Assembly (NCBI GenBank): GCA_003506275.1
Contig: DOBD01000097.1
Span: 2,389 to 8,905 of the forward strand
Reading direction: 5' to 3'
Origin: Bacteroidales bacterium
GTDB lineage: Bacteria; Bacteroidota; Bacteroidia; Bacteroidales; UBA1402
Length of the DNA stretch: 6,517 bases
Positions 1-6,517 of the stretch are shown piece by piece. Both the position numbers and the translations under genes were made by a program. The notes below the pieces were generated by a model. That model saw only the letters and a list, made by a program, of their open reading frames with translations. It searched no databases and had not been told where the DNA came from. Numbering within the stretch: position 1 is the first letter of the stretch; every line of letters begins with the position of its first letter.

Positions 1-281
1 CCACGGTATTTCCCCAACCCATTGGGCTGGCCGCAACCTTTGACACGTCCCTGGTTCGTCGGGTAGCCGACGCCATATCCACCGAGGGCAGGGCCAAATT
101 TGAAGTCGCCCAACGACTGAACAACCGTACCATCTACGCAGGTTTGACGTATTGGTCACCCAACGTCAACATTTTCAGAGATCCCCGCTGGGGTCGTGGG
201 CAGGAAACCTACGGAGAAGATCCTTTCTTGTCAGCCCGCATGGGAGTTGCCTTTGTGAAAGGTCTGCAGGGTGAGGACCCC

Positions 282-286
282 TTTTT
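282..286 (+). other. Frameshift site in the GH3 gene (T5 run, one base short)
   Basis: Upstream, the protein reads GLQGEDPFF in the frame of position 3. Downstream, the conserved [10 protein letters not shown] continues only in the frame of position 287. Restoring one T (T5 to T6) gives [15 protein letters not shown] with no interruption. The unshifted frame runs on as non-homologous Pro-rich residues to a stop at 360-362. A clear tandem-slip heptamer for programmed -1 frameshifting is not present: P-site TTT would have to re-pair with CTT. Confidence 0.85.
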
Positions 287-1347
287 CCCAAAGCCGCGGC
301 CTGTGCCAAGCACTTTGCCGTCCACTCCGGCCCAGAGGCTCTTCGTCATGAATTCAACGTGAACCCCTCCAAGAAAGACCTGTTTGAAACCTACCTGCCA
401 GCCTTTGAGGCCTTGGTCAAGGAAGCCCGGGTAGAATCGGTCATGGGTGCCTATAACAGGGTTTACGGAGCCAGCGCATCCGGCAGTTCCTTCTTATTGA
501 CCGACATCTTGCGTAAGCAATGGGGGTTCAACGGTCATGTCGTTTCTGACTGTGGTGCCATCGACGATATTTACCGGGGACACGGCATCGTCCCTACGGC
601 AGCCCAGGCCTCAGCCATCGCCATCAAGAGCGGCCTCAACCTGGAGTGCGGCAATTCCTTCAGAGCCTTGAAAAAAGCGTTTGATGACGGTCTTGTAACG
701 GAAAAAGACCTGGACAACGCTCTCTTCCCCTTGATGATGACGCGATTAAAACTGGGCATCCTGACACCGGATGCCACTTCTCCTTATGCCGGCATACCCG
801 AATCGGTCATTGCCAGCGAAGCCCATACCGAACTGGCCCGTGAGGCAGCGCGCAACAGCATGGTCTTATTAAAAAATGACAACAAGACACTGCCGCTGAG
901 CAAGGACGTCAGGACGATGTTCGTCACCGGCCCCTTTGCAGCCGATGCCTCCGTGCTGTTAGGCAACTATTTCGGCTTGTCACCACGCATGAGCACCTTC
1001 CTTGAAGGCATCGTAGGCAAAGTAAGCAGCGGCACCAGCATCAATTACAAAGTGGGTGTCCTACCGACCACTCCCAACCTTAACCCGCTGGATTGGACGG
1101 TTGGAGAGGCCAGGGGTGCTGATGTGTGTGTGGTCGTTATGGGATTATCCGGTTCCATTGAGGGAGAGGAAGGTGACGCCATCGCTTCCCCCACCCTGGG
1201 AGACAAACCCGACTTATCCCTGCCCAATCACCAACTTGATTTTCTGCGCAAGTTAGCCAAAAAACATACGAACAAGCTTATCACCGTCCTCACAGGAGGC
1301 AGTCCCATGGATCTAAGGGAAGTGGCCGAACTTTCCGATGCTGTCAT

Positions 1348-1370
1348 CCTGGCCTGGTACCCAGGCCAGG
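1348..1370. repeat. Perfect 10-bp inverted repeat with 3-base loop inside the GH3 gene
   Basis: The left arm CCTGGCCTGG (1348-1357) and right arm CCAGGCCAGG (1361-1370) are exact reverse complements separated by TAC. The stretch encodes part of the conserved ILAWYPGQEGG motif, so the symmetry is probably a by-product of codon choice, although the mRNA would form a strong GC-rich hairpin. Confidence 0.8.
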
Positions 1371-2006
1371 AAGGGGGCAAGGCACTAGGTGACCTGATGT
1401 TCGGCGACGCCGTTCCTTCTGGTCGACTTCCCATCACCTTCCCGTTTACTGCTGACTCCCTGCCACCTTTCGAAGACTATTCCATGCAAGGGCGTACCTA
1501 CAAGTATATGAAAAGCAATATCCTGTATCCCTTCGGATACGGATTAACCTACAGCACGGTGACATACAGCAACCTGAACGTGGACAAGCCAACCAAGAAA
1601 GGGTCATCCGAGTACACGATAACCTTGACCTTGGAGAATACCGGTACGCATCCTGTTGTTGAAATCCCTCAGTTGTATATCTCAACCCCAGGGGCCGGCC
1701 TAACCACGCCGCTGCAGTCTCTGATTGGATTCCAGCGGGTATCCCTGAAGGTGGGCGAACGCAAGGAGGTCGTATTCGCTGTCAATCCCGAACAACTGAA
1801 AATGGTGATGGAGGATGGCACTAAACAACGCCTCAAAGGTGCCCACACCTTCACCGTATCGGCAGCAGCCCCTTCCCCACGCAACGCTGCTCTTGGCATT
1901 GCGTCGGAAAGTCTGACATTGAGCGGTTTGTGACATGCTTTTCAAACAGTAAAGGACAAGGTGAGAACGTTCATAAACAAGTAGTGGATCATTTTTTATC
2001 ACACAG

Positions 2007-2037
2007 TTGACGATTCCGTAAAAACTCACTATTTTCG
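2007..2037 (+). promoter_or_regulatory. Candidate Bacteroidetes-type promoter for the membrane-protein operon
   Basis: TTG at 2007-2009 is followed by 20 bases and TATTTTCG at 2030-2037, which matches the Bacteroidetes sigma-ABfr -7 consensus TAnnTTTG at all fixed positions but one. Spacing is within the usual 19-21 bases. Transcription would begin near 2044, leaving a leader of about 60 bases before the ATG at 2104. That leader is poor in G and rich in A and C, and no Shine-Dalgarno site is evident, which is normal for this phylum. The site is predicted from sequence pattern only. Confidence 0.45.
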
Positions 2038-2103
2038 CAGGATTAAGGCACGACACCGAAAAAACCACCCCGAACATCGGCACCGTTCACCAAGCCAGCT
2101 ACC

Positions 2104-4035
2104 ATGAAACAAACACCCAAACCACCCACACCAACAGGGAGGCGTTCCCATCCATCCAACCAGCGCGGTGGGCTTTCCATGGCTTGGATCAACCGTGCCA
2201 TGCTCCTCCTCTTCATCCTGTTCATCATGGTGGAGACGCTGGGTTTACGCCGCACCTTCCTGTGGAAGGTACAAGACCTGGATTTATTTGTCTTCAACCG
2301 TCACTATTTGGCGGAAACCTTTGACGTTCCCGGCGGCCTGGCCCGCTACCTGGCATCCTTTTTTACTCAGTTCTTTTACCATCCCTGGTTGGGCACCTTG
2401 CTCTACCTTGGCCTTTTGTTGTTAATCAGCTGGTTGACCAGTCAGGCATTCCATTTGAAAGGCTATCTGAAACCCTTCTCTCACATACCCGCACTGGCCT
2501 TGTTGTTGATGATGACAGAACTGGGTTATGAGATTCATTTAATCAAGTTGCCAGGCTACCCCTTTGTGCCACTTATCGGTATGACAGCCCTATTGTTGGC
2601 TTTTGAGGGATATCAGCGTTTCACCCAACCGAAAACCCAATTGATTTTCATGGGCTTATGGACCTTATTGGGCTTTCCCTTGTTTGGAGCCTATGCCCTC
2701 GCCGGCACATTGCTTATGTTGCTGCGTACAGTAAGACAAACGCTAAGTCAAGGCTTCAAGCACAACTGGTTACCCTTGACAGGCGGATCGATGCTGGTTG
2801 TTGGTGTACCGTATCTTTACTACCGCTTCGTTTTCGGACTACCTTGCCTAAGTCGCTTCTACCTTTCACTTCTGCCCGACTTTGTCGACAAGGAAACCCT
2901 GGTTTTATGGCTACCCTACGTCCTGTTGGCCGGTTTTCTGTTGACAGCCACTCTTGCTTTCACGCCCGGCAAGCATGCCTGGAAAAACAACCACCCCCCC
3001 CTACCCGCCATCAAGGCACAACGCTGGGCTCCAGGCATCCTTTTTTTGGCCACCATGTTGACCGTGCACTACACCGGCTTCAGAGACGAAGCGTTTGACA
3101 CCGAACTGGCGATGCAGGAAGCGACGGAACAGGAAGACTGGCAAGCCGTGCTAAGCTTGGCCAGAGCCTATGAGGAAGAACCTACCCGGATGATCGTTAT
3201 GCACACCAATCTGGCTCTGTTTAAATTGGGTCTTGCAGGCGACCAACTGTTCAAATACCCCTCGGGTAACAGCCCACAACACACCAGGGGCCAGGTTTTA
3301 CCCATCCAAATGGCAGGAGCTCTTTTCTACTACCAGTACGGCCACCTGAATTACGCCTATCGGTGGAGCATGGAAGAAATGGTCGAATACGGAATGAGTC
3401 ACCACACCCTCAAATACGCCGTGCTGACCAGTTCACTCAACGGTGAATCGGCCCTCGCAAAAAAATACAACGATGTATTGAAAAGCACCCTCTTTCATCG
3501 AAAATGGGCCAGAGACAGAGAAGCTATCATCAACGATCCGGGTCGGGCCATGCACAACCCAGCCTTACTCAACATTCTGCGTCTCAATGCCTTCAACGAT
3601 GTTCTTGACGGAGACCACAGCCTGTTGGAAACCTTCCTGCTCAATCACGCCGCCCATTCCAGAGGTGGCAATCCGGAGCTTATCGACTTGTCCTTGCTGG
3701 CCAATCTCCAACTCAAACAGGCTGACCGCTTCTGGCCCCGCTTCTTTGTTTATGTGAATACCCAGCCTCGCATCCCCGTCCACTATCAGGAGGCTGCTCT
3801 CTTATTCAACCTGCAACAACCCCAGCCCGGCATAGCCTCCATCACGTTCGACCCCTTGGTCTTGAAACGATTCAACCAATTTGTCGAACGCACCAAGGCG
3901 TACAACAATCAGCCCAGGGAGCGGATCAAAGCATTGATGGCAGAGGAGTTCAAGGGCACCTACTGGTACTACTACTTCTTTGCAGACCTGCAACTCCAGC
4001 AGCCCGTCAACCATCAGCCCTACCAAAAATTATAA
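2104..4035 (+). CDS. DUF6057-like polytopic membrane protein with helical C-terminal domain
   Basis: This 643-residue protein has no established function. I assign it to the DUF6057-type family of Bacteroidota by its architecture: membrane segments in the N-terminal half and a soluble TPR-like half. Hydrophobic stretches, likely transmembrane, are at about residues 32-48, 95-112, 125-142, 153-169, 178-208 (possibly two), 223-240, 266-285 and 309-322. Residues about 330-630 are hydrophilic and alpha-helical in character, with features such as EQEDWQAVLSLARAYEEEP (342-360), NLALFKLGLAGDQLFKYP (369-386) and an aromatic end TYWYYYFFADLQ (619-630). No catalytic motif was recognised. The chosen ATG gives a Pro/Thr/basic N-terminal tail of about 25 residues; Met26 (ATG at 2179), just before the first membrane segment, is an equally plausible start. 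The next gene begins 35 bases after the stop with no terminator between, so the two probably share one mRNA. The reading frame stays open through a C8 run (2994-3001) and a T7 run (3041-3047). Confidence 0.8.
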   Translation: MKQTPKPPTPTGRRSHPSNQRGGLSMAWINRAMLLLFILFIMVETLGLRRTFLWKVQDLDLFVFNRHYLAETFDVPGGLARYLASFFTQFFYHPWLGTLLYLGLLLLISWLTSQAFHLKGYLKPFSHIPALALLLMMTELGYEIHLIKLPGYPFVPLIGMTALLLAFEGYQRFTQPKTQLIFMGLWTLLGFPLFGAYALAGTLLMLLRTVRQTLSQGFKHNWLPLTGGSMLVVGVPYLYYRFVFGLPCLSRFYLSLLPDFVDKETLVLWLPYVLLAGFLLTATLAFTPGKHAWKNNHPPLPAIKAQRWAPGILFLATMLTVHYTGFRDEAFDTELAMQEATEQEDWQAVLSLARAYEEEPTRMIVMHTNLALFKLGLAGDQLFKYPSGNSPQHTRGQVLPIQMAGALFYYQYGHLNYAYRWSMEEMVEYGMSHHTLKYAVLTSSLNGESALAKKYNDVLKSTLFHRKWARDREAIINDPGRAMHNPALLNILRLNAFNDVLDGDHSLLETFLLNHAAHSRGGNPELIDLSLLANLQLKQADRFWPRFFVYVNTQPRIPVHYQEAALLFNLQQPQPGIASITFDPLVLKRFNQFVERTKAYNNQPRERIKALMAEEFKGTYWYYYFFADLQLQQPVNHQPYQKL

Positions 4036-4070
4036 ACACCAGCCCGAACCGCCTAATCCATCCAACGCGT

Positions 4071-5585
4071 ATGAATCGAAAGAAACGACACGCCCCACAA
4101 CTTGTCTATCTGCTGATGGGCGTTTTTTTCCTGGTCCTGGCTGGGCTTTCCATCTTGTCAGGCAGCCTCAGGGTTCCCACCAATCCACTCCCTGCACCCG
4201 ATGACCTGGAGGCCTATCCCCTGTATGCTGACGCCGTCATCCCCTGCAACATCGCTCCATTAAACTTTCACATCAACAACGAAGCCTACGAATACCTTAC
4301 CAGGGTATCTTCGATCAATGGCAAGCCCTTACTGGTTAAAGGGAAGACGGTACAATGGGAGATCAGAAAGTGGAAACGTTTCCTGGAGGCCAACAAAGGA
4401 CAACCCATATTGTTTGATGTGTATGTCAAACGCGATGGGGTTTGGTTTCATTTCCCCACCCTGAAAAATCTGGTGGCACCTGAGCCCATCGACCCCTACA
4501 TTGTTTACAGGCTTATCCAACCCCTTTACACAACCTACGAAGAAATGTCCATCAACCAGCGTAGCCTGGAATCTTTTGATGTCAAACGCGTGTACGACAA
4601 CCGAAAAATCACGCCGGAACGATCCGGCCAATGTGTGAATTGTCATGCGTTTCAACAATACAACCAGCGGGGAGTGATGCAACTCCACTTTAGGGGAGAC
4701 TTTGGAGGCACTGTTTTTGTCGATGGCAAAAAAAACACCAGGGTCAACACCAAACCCGAAGGACTGTCAGCCGGAGCCGTTTACCCAGCCTGGCATCCTA
4801 CCCTGCCCCTGGTGGCTTACTCCATCAACAAGATCGGTCAGGATTTTCACACCAAGGACCGGCAGAAAACGGAAGTCATGGACAGCGAATCCGACCTCAT
4901 ACTCTACAGGGTTGACAACAACCTGGTGGTACCAATGGGCACGACGCCAGACTGGCTGGAAACGTTTCCGTCCTGGAGCCCAGACGGTCACTACCTGTAC
5001 TACTCCATTGCCGCTTTCGATACGGCCAACTACTACGTTGACCAATACCAGCGTATCCGCTACAACCTGGTACGAAGGGCCTTCAATCAGACAGACTACA
5101 GCTTGGGAGAAGCCGATACCGTGCTAAACGCAGCCCAATTCGGTAAAAGCGCCGCACTCCCCCGCCTGTCCCCCGATGGTCGGTACCTATTGTTTTCCAT
5201 GGCCGACTACGGAAACTTTCACATCTGGCACAAGACCAGTGATCTTTACCTGATGAATCTTGCCACCTGGCAATGGCGCAAATTGGAAGCGGTTAACAGT
5301 CAGGATGTGGAAAGTTACCACAGCTGGTCATCCAATGGACGGTGGATCTTATTTAGCTCACGCAGGGACGATGGTAGTTACACCAGGCTTTACATTGCCT
5401 ATTTCGACCAGGATGGCATCGCTCATAAACCCTTCGTTTTGCCGCAACGTCACCCTCTTAACGACAAGCAGCTGTTTAAATCATACAATGTCCCTGAGTT
5501 TATTACCCATCCGGTTACGACAGACCAACACAGGCTCATGAAAGCCTTGAAACAAGATCCAGTACAAGCCACTGTAACAAATTAA
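4071..5585 (+). CDS. Membrane-anchored TolB/PD40-like beta-propeller protein with a CxxCH haem-c motif
   Basis: This 504-residue protein starts with a short basic segment and one hydrophobic helix (about residues 11-30), so it is probably anchored in the inner membrane facing the periplasm, or secreted. Three regions follow. First, residues 40-180 contain IPCNIAPLNFHI (57-68) and no recognised fold. Second, SGQCVNCHAF (185-194) holds a single CVNCH motif (codons 4632-4646), the covalent haem-c attachment pattern. Third, residues about 235-480 are propeller-like with PD40-type repeats: FPSWSPDGHYLYYS (299-312), LPRLSPDGRYLLFS (363-376) and YHSWSSNGRWILFSS (416-430), plus a divergent copy YPAWHPTLPLVAYS (238-251). 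Such proteins are annotated in Bacteroidota as TolB-like or cytochrome-c-like; role and substrate are unknown. It follows the DUF6057-like gene by 35 bases, suggesting co-expression and perhaps a complex. Haem attachment is inferred from the motif; the axial sixth ligand is not evident. The only other Cys is C59. The start ATG is the first in frame and fits the anchor. Confidence 0.85.
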   Translation: MNRKKRHAPQLVYLLMGVFFLVLAGLSILSGSLRVPTNPLPAPDDLEAYPLYADAVIPCNIAPLNFHINNEAYEYLTRVSSINGKPLLVKGKTVQWEIRKWKRFLEANKGQPILFDVYVKRDGVWFHFPTLKNLVAPEPIDPYIVYRLIQPLYTTYEEMSINQRSLESFDVKRVYDNRKITPERSGQCVNCHAFQQYNQRGVMQLHFRGDFGGTVFVDGKKNTRVNTKPEGLSAGAVYPAWHPTLPLVAYSINKIGQDFHTKDRQKTEVMDSESDLILYRVDNNLVVPMGTTPDWLETFPSWSPDGHYLYYSIAAFDTANYYVDQYQRIRYNLVRRAFNQTDYSLGEADTVLNAAQFGKSAALPRLSPDGRYLLFSMADYGNFHIWHKTSDLYLMNLATWQWRKLEAVNSQDVESYHSWSSNGRWILFSSRRDDGSYTRLYIAYFDQDGIAHKPFVLPQRHPLNDKQLFKSYNVPEFITHPVTTDQHRLMKALKQDPVQATVTN

Positions 5586-5586
5586 G

Positions 5587-5646
5587 TCGCTGATAATCTT
5601 TGTTTTCATTGACAAAATGGCTACCTTCGTCGTTTTTTGTCAGCGA
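5587..5646. repeat. Overlapping inverted repeats around the femAB-like promoter
   Basis: TGACAAAA (5610-5617) is the exact reverse complement of TTTTGTCA (5635-5642), with a 17-base loop. TCGCTGA (5587-5593) is the exact reverse complement of TCAGCGA (5640-5646). The two right arms share TCA at 5640-5642, so both pairings cannot form fully at once. The set brackets the candidate -7 element and ends five bases before the ATG at 5652. It could be an operator, alternative RNA hairpins, or chance in AT-rich DNA. No GC-rich stem followed by a U-run, as in an intrinsic terminator, is present. Confidence 0.5.
5599..5629 (+). promoter_or_regulatory. Candidate Bacteroidetes-type promoter for the femAB-like gene
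   Basis: TTTG at 5599-5602 is followed by 19 bases and TACCTTCG at 5622-5629, one mismatch from TAnnTTTG. The same T-to-C change in the -7 box occurs in the candidate at 2030-2037. Transcription would begin near 5636, giving a leader of about 16 bases to the ATG at 5652. The prediction rests on pattern and position alone; read-through from the upstream operon is also possible because no terminator is seen. Confidence 0.4.
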
Positions 5647-5651
5647 TTACT

Positions 5652-6517
5652 ATGCTTACCAACATTTCCAGCAAGCACTTCCAGGAGTTGTTTGCTACTC
5701 CCATCGTGCAACAGACCGCCTTTTGGTCTGAAGTTAAAAAACGGCTGGGCTGCACGCCCTTGGCTGTTAATTTCAAAACCGAATCAGCCTACCTTGACTA
5801 TGGACAGGCTCAGAATAATTCGGAAACCTTTCATTCCCTCAACAAACAGGTGGAATCTGATATCCTGGTTATCCTGCAACCCCTGGACAGACGTCACTGC
5901 ATGGCATACGTACCCTATGGGCCTGAACTTGAGCCAGAAGAGTCGGTGCAAGGCGTATTTCTGGAAGAACTCTCCGAATGCCTTCGTCCCTATTTGCCCA
6001 AAGAGTGTGTTCTGATACGCTACGACTTATGTTGGGAATCCTGGTGGGCCAAGGATGCGGAGCACTATGATGAGCAGGGACACTGGCTGGGCGAACCCAA
6101 TCAAGCCGCTCAGGAAACCCGATTCAACTTCAGCACCCAGTATTGGAATCTACACAAGTCGACGTTCAACACCTTGCCAACCAGCACCATCTACATCAAC
6201 TTAACACCAGAAAAGGGAGCCTTGCTGACCGGCATGAAGCCCAAAACCCGCTACAACATCAACCTGGCCCTTCGAAAGGGGGTAACGGTCAATACCTTGG
6301 GCTTGGAACATCTGAACATCTGGTACAAACTCTACGAGGAAACCGCCAAACGGAACCGATTATTTCTTAACGACATCAGTTATTTTGAGGCGGTACTGGC
6401 TGCCAAGGCAACGGACTCCAGGTCTCCAGCCGAGGTGCTACTGTTGGTGGCCGAACTCGATCATCAACCCCTGTCTGCGATGTTCCTCATCATATCCGGA
6501 GACAGAGGGTCCTATTT
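5652..6517 (+). CDS. FemA/FemB-family aminoacyl (glycyl) transferase-like protein, 3' end beyond window
   Basis: The frame is open from the ATG at 5652 to the window edge (288 whole codons and two bases), so this is the N-terminal part only. The family (FemABX, also called lipid II:glycine glycyltransferase) uses aminoacyl-tRNA in the cytoplasm to add amino acids to peptidoglycan precursors, with a fold made of two GNAT-like domains. Recognition rests on residues 195-214, where MKPKTRYNINLALRKGV matches the family signature MKxKxRYNIrlAxkkGV, followed by IWYKLYEETAKRNRLFL (223-239) and the beta-strand-like VLLLVAELDHQPLSAMFLI (262-280). N-terminal features include TPIVQQTAFWSEVKKRLG (16-33), typical of the start of this family, and VLIRYDLCWE (120-129). 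There is an in-frame TTG at 5637 but no earlier ATG before the stop at 5610-5612, so ATG 5652 is preferred. The exact acceptor and amino acid cannot be told from sequence. Confidence 0.85.
   Translation, partial: MLTNISSKHFQELFATPIVQQTAFWSEVKKRLGCTPLAVNFKTESAYLDYGQAQNNSETFHSLNKQVESDILVILQPLDRRHCMAYVPYGPELEPEESVQGVFLEELSECLRPYLPKECVLIRYDLCWESWWAKDAEHYDEQGHWLGEPNQAAQETRFNFSTQYWNLHKSTFNTLPTSTIYINLTPEKGALLTGMKPKTRYNINLALRKGVTVNTLGLEHLNIWYKLYEETAKRNRLFLNDISYFEAVLAAKATDSRSPAEVLLLVAELDHQPLSAMFLIISGDRGSY

Larger units (their letters stand above)
1..1933 (+). pseudogene. GH3 glycoside hydrolase (beta-xylosidase/beta-glucosidase type), 5'-truncated by the window and frameshifted
   Basis: This is a family 3 glycoside hydrolase, which removes terminal sugars from beta-linked oligosaccharides and is usually exported to the periplasm in Bacteroidota. 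Frame from position 3 reads [14 protein letters not shown], then the (beta/alpha)8-domain motif [20 protein letters not shown]. After a one-base break at 282-286 the protein continues from 287 with [18 protein letters not shown] (Lys and His codons at 308 and 311), AYNRVYG, and the nucleophile motif VVSDCGAIDD (Asp codon 548-550). The second domain carries an EGEEGD loop (codons from 1160), a candidate for the acid/base Glu, and WYPGQEGG with PSGRLPITFP. YPFGYGLTYS leads into a C-terminal fibronectin III-like domain (about 1560-1875). Roughly 100 N-terminal residues, including any signal peptide, lie upstream. The [11 protein letters not shown] and SDCGAI pattern resembles beta-xylosidases more than typical beta-glucosidases, but substrate is inferred. 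The family is certain; whether the gene is dead is not, since no other disruption exists. A start at 359 would remove essential N-terminal motifs and is not credible. Confidence 0.9.

Noticed and set aside
282..290. Programmed -1 ribosomal frameshift in the GH3 gene
   Set aside because: The site lacks a proper X XXY YYZ heptamer, no clear downstream stimulatory structure was seen, and GH3 enzymes are not known to use it; an indel is simpler.
144..362. A separate small 72-residue protein
   Set aside because: It is the 5' piece of the GH3 enzyme, beginning at an internal TTG and ending out of frame after the T5 break; its last 25 or so residues have no homology character.
359..1933. A complete short GH3 gene starting with GTG at 359
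   Set aside because: The same frame is open upstream to 287 and encodes conserved GH3 sequence there, so 359 is an internal codon of a longer, frameshifted gene.
1985..2006. Possible terminator hairpin around the T6 run after the GH3 gene
   Set aside because: GTGGAT and ATCAC pair only with a bulge, the stem is about five pairs, and the T run is in the loop rather than after the stem.
1700..2083. Antisense 127-residue ORF crossing the GH3 end and the intergenic gap
   Set aside because: No recognisable domain, no promoter or start context, and most of it mirrors the GH3 fibronectin-like domain on the opposite strand.
4329..4688. Antisense 119-residue ORF within the propeller gene
   Set aside because: It lies entirely opposite a well-supported gene and shows no protein features of its own.
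5617..6015. A 132-residue + strand ORF
   Set aside because: It overlaps the FemAB-like gene in another frame, and its translation is low in recognisable structure, while the frame from 5652 gives a clear family match.
1..6517. CRISPR arrays, tRNAs, insertion sequences, phage or defence genes
   Set aside because: I saw no regularly spaced direct repeats, cloverleaf-like sequences, transposase motifs or terminal repeats on either strand.

Overview
The window reads as a piece of a Bacteroidota (probably Bacteroidales) chromosome. The reasons are the gene families present (a xylosidase-type GH3 enzyme, a DUF6057-like membrane protein paired with a PD40/TolB-like propeller protein, and a FemAB-like transferase), the lack of clear Shine-Dalgarno sites, and two promoter candidates of the Bacteroidetes type (TTG, about 20 bases, TAnnTTTG) rather than the E. 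coli type. All recognised genes lie on the + strand. No tRNA, rRNA, CRISPR array, insertion sequence or integrase was seen.

Layout. (1) Positions 1-1933 hold the 3' part of a GH3 glycoside hydrolase, likely a beta-xylosidase or beta-glucosidase. The N-terminus lies outside the window, and the reading frame is broken once, at a run of five T (282-286). Everything else in the enzyme is well preserved, including the catalytic Asp, so this is either a very recent pseudogene or a one-base sequence error. (2) Positions 1934-2103 are intergenic and contain a plausible promoter at 2007-2037. (3) Positions 2104-4035 encode a 643-residue polytopic membrane protein with a soluble helical C-terminal half, resembling DUF6057. 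(4) After 35 bases, positions 4071-5585 encode a 504-residue membrane-anchored protein with one CxxCH haem-c motif and a TolB/PD40-like beta-propeller. These two probably form an operon. (5) Positions 5586-5651 are a short intergenic gap with a second promoter candidate and overlapping inverted repeats. (6) Position 5652 to the window end is the first 288 codons of a FemA/FemB-family peptidyltransferase-like protein, cut by the window edge.

How the parts may work together. The GH3 enzyme belongs to plant or glycan oligosaccharide breakdown and appears functionally separate from the rest. The DUF6057-like protein and the haem-motif propeller are both predicted envelope proteins with no known function. 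Their tight spacing suggests a joint role at the inner membrane/periplasm, and this pair is the most interesting part of the window. The FemAB-like gene probably concerns cell-wall precursor modification and may have its own promoter. Nothing in the sequence directly links it to the pair beyond being next to it on the same strand.
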